Source: CAMDMI01 sp044359055 (GTDB taxonomy: Bacteria; Bacteroidota; Bacteroidia; Cytophagales; Flexibacteraceae). Taken from it: a stretch of 7,781 nucleotides of DNA. Location of the stretch: NCBI GenBank assembly GCA_044359055.1, contig JBIKMV010000138.1, positions 1 through 7,781 on the forward strand, given 5' to 3'. The notes beneath the pieces were generated by a model. The model saw only the letters and a program-made list of their open reading frames with translations. It ran no database searches and was not told where the DNA came from. Shown piece after piece: positions 1-5,125 of this stretch (position 1 is its first letter; every line of letters begins with the position of its first letter). A program made the position numbers and the translations under genes.

Positions 1-1249
1 GCAGGCATGGGCAGCTTTCGATAAAGCGGGTCCTGCTTTCGAAGGTAGGCTACATTCCTTCCTGACGCTCCGCTATCCATCCATTCCCAAAGACAGCCTG
101 AATTTCCTTCTTTCCGGCCCCGGGTTGGGCAACAGTATGGCAAGCCGGGTGGTGCAAAATCTACAGTCAAAAGAAGAGATACCTGCGTCTGGGCCCAAAA
201 GTCCTCCTGAAGTGGCGCTTATACTTCCTCTGGACCTGAAGAAAATCAAAGATAAGGGCACAGAAGGATCGGCAGCTGAGTTTTGCCGCGGTTTTCTGCT
301 GGCAACAGAAATGCTCTCCGCCCAGGACTCTGCTTTGCGCCTTCATATTTTTGATTATGAAAACGATGAAAAAAAGCTGGAAAAGATGATTTCCGGAAAT
401 GCTTTTCAGGGATTGGATGTGGCAATCGGGCCAGTAAAGGGCAATGCTGTTAAAATTCTGGAAAAGGCCATGAAGAAAAACAAAACATTGCTGCTCAATC
501 CCCTTGCCATGCCCGCCATACCATCAGACTCCGGATATGCGCTGCATCTGCAACCCTCCCCCCGAAAAATTGCAGCTGAGGCTTTCGATTTTATTTCAGG
601 ATTTTCTCTAGGGAAAAAAGTGGGCATAATTTACGGTATAGAGAAAAACGATTCTCTGAAAGCCTTAGCCTACAAAGACTTGATGAAGAAAATGGGCAGA
701 GAAGTTAGTCTTTTCAAAAAAGTAGGAAAAAATTCGGCAGCTAATCTGACCAAGTTTCTGGGTGAAGCCGGACTGGATTCCACGAGTCATCTGTTTGTTC
801 CCAACAGCGAGGCTATGGTGAAAGCCCAGCTTTTAGGTGCATATAGCTGGACAAAGGCACGCTATCCTGTGCTGATTGCCGGCAACTGGCTCGAGAGTTC
901 TCAGGCTGATTTTGATGAATATGCCCGACAACTGATTTTTTTCCTCAATCCAGATTTGCCCTTTCCTCAATCAGATTCGAAATGGAAGGAGTGGCAGAGC
1001 AACTATGTGGCCAAATATGGCTCCCCTCCTACCTGGATTGCCTGGAAGGGCTTCGACCTCGCCTGCACCCTGAGTCGTGTCTGGTATTCCAGTCAGGGAA
1101 ATTTTGAGGCCATGAAATCGGAAAAAGGAGCAAGTGGTCCTTTGTTTGGCTATTACAGGTTTTCAGAAAAAAATCATGAAAACCAATACATCCCGATTTA
1201 TCAGGTAAACGAAGAAGGAGTCCACCGTGTCTGGCCCAAAGAAGAGTGA
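1..1249 (+). CDS. Periplasmic-binding-protein-type-1-like protein, 5'-truncated
   Basis: The frame is open from the left window edge (first whole codon at 2) to TGA at 1247-1249, giving at least 415 residues; the true start lies upstream. A TTG at 125 and an ATG at 137 are in frame, but the coding frame continues before both, so neither is likely the start. Visible residues 1-60 are a possibly helical tail of an upstream domain that I cannot name. From residue 70 the protein reads as a type 1 periplasmic-binding fold (Peripla_BP_6-like): first strand VALILPLDL (71-79), a helix with FCRGFLLATEML (94-105), strand LRLHIFDYE (112-120), DVAIGPV (139-145), TLLLNPLA (162-169), the second-lobe strand KKVGIIYG (205-212) and HLFVPNS (263-269). 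Related Bacteroidota proteins often carry LysM or other envelope-targeting domains before this fold, but none is visible here. No ABC permease or ATPase gene is in the window, so a transport role is not supported. The ligand is unknown. The family call is moderately sure; the function is open. Confidence 0.72.
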   Translation, partial: QAWAAFDKAGPAFEGRLHSFLTLRYPSIPKDSLNFLLSGPGLGNSMASRVVQNLQSKEEIPASGPKSPPEVALILPLDLKKIKDKGTEGSAAEFCRGFLLATEMLSAQDSALRLHIFDYENDEKKLEKMISGNAFQGLDVAIGPVKGNAVKILEKAMKKNKTLLLNPLAMPAIPSDSGYALHLQPSPRKIAAEAFDFISGFSLGKKVGIIYGIEKNDSLKALAYKDLMKKMGREVSLFKKVGKNSAANLTKFLGEAGLDSTSHLFVPNSEAMVKAQLLGAYSWTKARYPVLIAGNWLESSQADFDEYARQLIFFLNPDLPFPQSDSKWKEWQSNYVAKYGSPPTWIAWKGFDLACTLSRVWYSSQGNFEAMKSEKGASGPLFGYYRFSEKNHENQYIPIYQVNEEGVHRVWPKEE

Positions 1250-1261
1250 TGTTCCTGTTTG

Positions 1262-1292
1262 TGACGGTCAACAGGATATGCTTTGACTGTCA
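1262..1292. other. Convergent intergenic hairpins
   Basis: The 59-nt gap between two convergent genes contains a 10-bp inverted repeat: 1262-1271 (TGACGGTCAA) pairs with 1283-1292 (TTGACTGTCA) through one wobble, with an 11-nt loop. A second 7-bp stem, 1253-1259 (TCCTGTT) with 1270-1276 (AACAGGA), shares bases 1270-1271 and its loop contains most of the first stem's left arm, so the two exclude each other. Neither is followed by a T-run on either strand. They may help 3'-end formation or RNA stability for one or both transcripts; this is inference. Confidence 0.4.
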
Positions 1293-1294
1293 AT

Positions 1295-1324
1295 AATCCG
1301 GAAAACTTCTATGCCGGATTTTTT
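1295..1324 (+). terminator. Probable intrinsic terminator for the plus-strand gene
   Basis: AATCCGG at 1295-1301 pairs perfectly with CCGGATT at 1314-1320, with a 12-nt loop. A run of six T residues (1319-1324) begins in the last bases of the stem. This is a short but recognisable Rho-independent terminator for the gene ending at 1249. It lies across the 3' end of the convergent flavoprotein gene: that gene's TAG (1309-1311) is in the loop and its last codons form the right arm. The seven-base stem is modest, so confidence is moderate. Read on the minus strand the hairpin is followed by a mixed sequence without a T-run, so it is not a convincing terminator for the operon. Confidence 0.5.
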
Positions 1325-2562
1325 GCCATGCGCCGGCTTATCTCAGATGCTGCAACAAAAGCTGTACTCCATGCGGCCTGAAAATTAAATCCACCAGTAA
1401 TGCCATCTACATCCAGGATTTCTCCGGCAAAAAACAGAGAGGGGCATATCAGAGACTCGCAGGTTGCCGGTTTTACCTCATCCAGGACTATGCCACCGGA
1501 GGTAACAAACTCTTCTTTATAGGTTGTTTTTCCGGAAGCACTGAAAATCCGGTTTTTCAACAATTCAGCCAAAGCCTTGATTTTTTTCCTTCCCACCTCG
1601 GCCCAGTTGAAATGCTCATCAAGGTCTGCTTCCTTGCAAAATTGTTCCCAAAGCCTCCGGGGAAGGTCAAAAACGACCGACTGAAGCGGCTTTTTCTTTC
1701 CATTTTTGACCTGAAATTCCAGAAGGAGTTCAAAGACCTGATCCGCACTGAAATGCGGCAAAAAATCTATATAAAACTGGTATTGATAGTTTTTTTCAGC
1801 CAGAAACCTTGCCGCAAATGCAGATAATTTCAAAACTGCGGGGCCACTGAAGCCCCAGTGCGTCACCAGAACAGGTCCTGAAAATGAATACGGCCCCTCA
1901 CAAAGGCTCACTTTGGCATGGGATACCGACAAACCCTGAAGCAAAGCCCAGGGATGTGGTATGGTGTTGAAAGTAAAGAGCGAGGGAACGGGCGTAACAA
2001 TCCGGTGCCCGGTAGCTTTCAAAAATTCAAAGCCACGAAGGTCTGGACTACCACCAACCGCAATAAGAAGTTGGCAGGCACAATACACTTCACCTGAACC
2101 GATTTGAACCTCGAAAACTCCATCCTTTCTAATAAATCCCGTAACTTTTTGATTGAGCAGTATCTCGCCGCCCTTTCGTTTGTAAGCCTTCAGAAGGGCA
2201 TCCACAACAGACTGACTGTCGTGGCTTTTGGGAAACATGCGGCCATCGGCTTCGGCAACAATCTCAACGCCCTCTTGACTGAACCATTTCAGTGTATCCT
2301 GAACCGAAAAGCGGTGAAAAACTTCTGAAAGCCAGGGATTACCTCTCGGGTAAGAGGTCAGCAACCTCCCGCTATCGAAGCAATGGTGGGTGACATTGCA
2401 GCGTCCGCCTCCGGAAATTTTAACCTTGGAAAGAAGTTTACCAGATTTCTCCAGCAGAAGTACACGGGCCCGAGGTTGCTTTTCAAGCAGACTTATGCCG
2501 CCAAAAAATCCGGAAGCCCCGCCTCCAATTACAATGAGATCATAAACTACCGCTTGCGGCAA
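1309..2562 (-). CDS. HI0933/YhiN/BaiN-family FAD-dependent oxidoreductase
   Basis: The 417-residue protein has normal length for the HI0933-like flavoprotein family. The N-terminal FAD-binding Rossmann motif is VIGGGASG (residues 11-18), followed by the acidic end of strand 2, LLLEKS (35-40), and the family signature ISGGGRCN (49-56). A second conserved patch is THWGFSGPAVL (234-244). The C-terminus carries FVTSGGIVLDEV (352-363) and the FAD-contacting block FFAGEILDVDGITGGFNFQA (377-396). No signal peptide is seen, so it should be cytosolic. The family includes E. coli YhiN, reported as a 23S rRNA dihydrouridine synthase, and clostridial BaiN, proposed for bile acids; sequence alone does not tell which activity applies. 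The start is TTG (2560-2562): an in-frame stop lies at 2632-2634, and no ATG, GTG or other TTG codon occurs between it and 2562. The start is 2 nt after the TAA of the upstream OmpA gene, which suggests translational coupling. Confidence 0.9.
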   Translation of the reverse strand: MPQAVVYDLIVIGGGASGFFGGISLLEKQPRARVLLLEKSGKLLSKVKISGGGRCNVTHHCFDSGRLLTSYPRGNPWLSEVFHRFSVQDTLKWFSQEGVEIVAEADGRMFPKSHDSQSVVDALLKAYKRKGGEILLNQKVTGFIRKDGVFEVQIGSGEVYCACQLLIAVGGSPDLRGFEFLKATGHRIVTPVPSLFTFNTIPHPWALLQGLSVSHAKVSLCEGPYSFSGPVLVTHWGFSGPAVLKLSAFAARFLAEKNYQYQFYIDFLPHFSADQVFELLLEFQVKNGKKKPLQSVVFDLPRRLWEQFCKEADLDEHFNWAEVGRKKIKALAELLKNRIFSASGKTTYKEEFVTSGGIVLDEVKPATCESLICPSLFFAGEILDVDGITGGFNFQAAWSTAFVAASEISRRMAKNPA

Positions 2563-2564
2563 GT

Positions 2565-4112
2565 TTACTTCTTTTTCGGAGAAGCCTTTTTGGTCTTCTG
2601 CCCTGAAGGCTTGGCTTTGCCCGGCCCAGTTTCATTGCCCATGTTTTCGGGCTTTGACTCGAGTCTCAGGGGCGCCTTATTATCCGGAAGAATGTTGATT
2701 TCGCAACGACGGTTCAGCTGACGGCCTTCGTTTGTGATATTGGTGGACACTGGCAACTGCTTTCCAAAACCATGTGTCAGAATTCTCCTTTTCGAAATGC
2801 CTTTGTTGATGAGGTATTGCTTGCATTCTTCTGAACGCTTTACCGAAAGTATAAGATTCACAAGCTCGGTATCAATACTATCGGCATGACCAATCAATTC
2901 CACACCAAAAGTGGGGTTCACCATCATGTAGTCAAATAGTTTGTCGAGACGCTCTTTTCCCTCTGTTCTGAGATTGTATTTGGCAAAATCAAAAAGGACA
3001 TTGGAAAACTCTTTTACAATAATTCTTTGCCTCTTATTCAGCTCACGCTCGGCTTCTGCCTGGGCTTTGGCCTCCTGCGCTGCAATGGAAGCAGGCGAAA
3101 CTCCCGGTCCTCCGGGTGCCTGCACTATATTGTCACCCTTTTTCTTTTTCTCATCCTGCCGCTTGACAGCTTCTTTCAGATTTTTGTAATGGGTGTAGTA
3201 AAGGTCTGTGTAGTTGTTATCCGGGTTTTCTTTAGCAAAATAGATGGTAGAATCCACTTTGTCTATAAAGAAATACGCATCAAATCCTTCGCCGTTAAAC
3301 AAAGGACCAAGATTTTCGGGTTTGGTCCATTTGGTCCATGAATTGTCAAGCCTTTTGGACCTGAAAATATCGGCATCACCGGAGCCCTCGTGGCTGTTGC
3401 TGGCAAAATAGAGCATGGAATCTTCTTCCATATAAAAAGGAGATATCTCAAAGCCTACGGTATTGATGGTATTTCCCAGATTCACGGGTTTGGAATATGT
3501 GCCGTCATCTTCCTTCAGGGAGATGTACAAGTCTTCCCTTCCTACCGATCCTTCGGATTTCATGGTCAGAATGATACCCTTTTCGTTGGCCAACCAGTAT
3601 CCACCCAAATACCCTTTCTGAATTTTGAAATCTTTAATAATCAAGGGAATAGGTAAAGACCATTTTCCATCGGCACCCAAAGTAGTAACAGAAATACCCG
3701 GATCCATTTTCTTCTTCAGATACTTATTGGTAATGAGCATGGTTTTACCATCGGCGCTCAGACCTACGATTCCATTGTTTTCCTTATTGTTTACCGGCAT
3801 ACCAATACTTTGCGGAGCCGACCAGGTGGTATCACCGGTTTTTTTTGTCATCCAGATATCCTGACCCGAATCTTTGCCTCCCTCATTTTTTGGATTGAGC
3901 GAACGCACAAAATACATGGTCTGTCCATCCCGTGTCAAAATGGGCTGAATCTCCTCAAAGGTATTGTTGATGGAAGTATCGAGCTTATAAATCTGAAATT
4001 CCTTTGGCGGCTGAGCCAAAACTCCTGCAGAAACGAGACAAAAAGCCAAAACCCAGTTTTTCTTCACTGAACCAGAAATCATATTTGCCAAACTTAAAAT
4101 ATTCATTACCAT
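2565..4112 (-). CDS. OmpA-family protein with PD40 beta-propeller
   Basis: The product is 515 residues from the longest start. It has a signal peptide with core WVLAFCLVSAGVLA (20-33) and likely cleavage before QPPKEF. Residues 50-309 form PD40/WD40-like propeller blades, seen in repeats such as ILTRDGQTMYFV (58-69), GLSADGKTMLIT (117-128), DLYISLKEDDGTYSKPVNLG (194-213) and SPFYMEEDSMLYFAS (224-238). A charged, partly Gly/Pro-rich linker (310-365) leads to an OmpA C-terminal domain (about 366-475). That domain has VLFDFAKYNLR (372-382), GHADS (408-412) and LSVKR (422-426), with D411 and R426 at the positions that bind diaminopimelate in OmpA, then NEGRQLNRRCEI (461-472). A lysine-rich tail follows. 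The protein should sit in the periplasm or inner face of the outer membrane and anchor to peptidoglycan. Its fold order resembles T9SS component PorE without the extra domains; orthology is not shown. The ATG at 4106 is the favoured start: it forms TAATG with the upstream stop and has AAAGG seven bases before it. Confidence 0.9.
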   Translation of the reverse strand: MVMNILSLANMISGSVKKNWVLAFCLVSAGVLAQPPKEFQIYKLDTSINNTFEEIQPILTRDGQTMYFVRSLNPKNEGGKDSGQDIWMTKKTGDTTWSAPQSIGMPVNNKENNGIVGLSADGKTMLITNKYLKKKMDPGISVTTLGADGKWSLPIPLIIKDFKIQKGYLGGYWLANEKGIILTMKSEGSVGREDLYISLKEDDGTYSKPVNLGNTINTVGFEISPFYMEEDSMLYFASNSHEGSGDADIFRSKRLDNSWTKWTKPENLGPLFNGEGFDAYFFIDKVDSTIYFAKENPDNNYTDLYYTHYKNLKEAVKRQDEKKKKGDNIVQAPGGPGVSPASIAAQEAKAQAEAERELNKRQRIIVKEFSNVLFDFAKYNLRTEGKERLDKLFDYMMVNPTFGVELIGHADSIDTELVNLILSVKRSEECKQYLINKGISKRRILTHGFGKQLPVSTNITNEGRQLNRRCEINILPDNKAPLRLESKPENMGNETGPGKAKPSGQKTKKASPKKK

Positions 4113-5125
4113 ACCTTTAAAGAAGAATTGGGCTTTTTATTATACAATCTCAGACCAAGAACCACCTCATGGCTTCCGTTGCTTGAAAACTGAATGTCGT
4201 TGGTGGCAAAATCAAAAGCATAGGCCAAATCAATCCAGTTGGACAAACTGAAACCCACCATTCCCACAAATGCGGCCTTGTGCCTGTAACTGCCACCTGC
4301 CCAAAAGGTATTCTGATATCTGATTTTTACGCCACCTTCCCAGGACAATGGAGAATTATCGGTGAACCGAACAATGCCCACAGGCAAAATATCAAAATCC
4401 TGATCAAGAGGAATGGCATAAGATAAAGTTCCGAAATAATGCCGGAATAAATTATTGTAGGCCAGATTGCGGTTCAGTTTGGCAAATGAAAAGCTGTTGG
4501 CAACCATTTGGGTACTGCTGAAACCGATTTGCAGACGGTCTGAATACAAATAAATTCCGGATTGCAGGTCTGGCAGGGCCGACAGATTCTGGCTGCCATT
4601 GAAGGCATCATCACCCTTATCCCGGAGATTAACATTATCCAGCCTGAACAAATTGCCACCAATTCCCATTCCAAATGCCAGATAGTATTTCTGATTCAGC
4701 GGAAGGTGTATGGCATACCCCACATTGAACTGATTTCTTGCAATGGAACCAAACTTATCAGCCAGAAAGAAACCTCCGAGGCCGTGCCTGATTTTCTTGG
4801 GTGCAACATTTTTGAACTTGATGGTAGAGGCACCACGCATGGGCAGCGAACCAAGTTCTTCTTTATTCAGGTCCTTTTGGTTGATTGCACCATTCAAAGA
4901 GGCATACATGGTAGTGGGACCGGGCATATTCACCCATTGCTTTCTGAAGCTGGTTCTCACATCCAGATGGTCTTCGATTCCTGCCAAAGCCGGATTGTAG
5001 ATAAATCCGTTGAGCATGTAGTTACTGAAAAGGGCTTGTTGCTGAGCATGGGCCGTCAGACATCCAAAACCAATGAAAAACAGGATGATTAAGTTCTTTT
5101 TCATATTCTTAAAATTACGGCGCAT
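4106..5125 (-). CDS. T9SS PorP/SprF-family outer-membrane protein
   Basis: The 339-residue product has a typical length for the PorP/SprF family. A signal peptide spans residues 8-27 (MKKN, a hydrophobic core, then AHA before QQQ). The mature start carries the family hallmark ALFSNYMLNGFIYNPALAGI (31-50), then FRKQWVNMPGPTTMYASLNG (60-79), and the C-terminus ends in the common SHEVVLGLRLY strand (318-328). Alternating hydrophobic and aromatic segments throughout fit an outer-membrane beta-barrel. A polar stretch of about 30 residues (82-114) ahead of GLGGFFLADKFG looks like a long loop. In Flavobacterium johnsoniae, SprF is needed for secretion of the adhesin SprB encoded just upstream; the same gene order here suggests the same job for the adhesin ending at 5125. 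The ATG at 5125 forms TAATG with the adhesin stop, but the second ATG at 5104 begins a more standard signal peptide (MKKNLIILFF), giving 332 residues. Either start is possible. Confidence 0.93.
   Translation of the reverse strand: MRRNFKNMKKNLIILFFIGFGCLTAHAQQQALFSNYMLNGFIYNPALAGIEDHLDVRTSFRKQWVNMPGPTTMYASLNGAINQKDLNKEELGSLPMRGASTIKFKNVAPKKIRHGLGGFFLADKFGSIARNQFNVGYAIHLPLNQKYYLAFGMGIGGNLFRLDNVNLRDKGDDAFNGSQNLSALPDLQSGIYLYSDRLQIGFSSTQMVANSFSFAKLNRNLAYNNLFRHYFGTLSYAIPLDQDFDILPVGIVRFTDNSPLSWEGGVKIRYQNTFWAGGSYRHKAAFVGMVGFSLSNWIDLAYAFDFATNDIQFSSNGSHEVVLGLRLYNKKPNSSLKVW

Noticed and set aside
125..127. TTG at 125 as the start of the plus-strand gene
   Set aside because: The frame is open to the window edge with plausible coding sequence before it, and there is no signal peptide after it, so it is an internal leucine codon.
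1250..1308. An intrinsic terminator for the minus-strand operon in the convergent gap
   Set aside because: Hairpins are present, but none is followed by a T-run when read on the minus strand, so only the plus-strand terminator is supported.
1612..1827. A plus-strand 71-codon frame inside the flavoprotein region
   Set aside because: It is antisense to a conserved gene, has no recognisable domain and no start context of its own.
4562..5092. A 176-codon plus-strand open frame opposite the SprF gene
   Set aside because: It lies entirely antisense to a confidently recognised PorP/SprF gene, its translation shows no domain or signal peptide, and its length is explained by the codon bias of the opposite strand.
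5040..5104. A lipoprotein signal in the SprF protein because of Cys22 in the leader
   Set aside because: The residues before the cysteine (GFG) do not fit a lipobox, and an AHA signal peptidase I site follows directly, as expected for an outer-membrane barrel protein.
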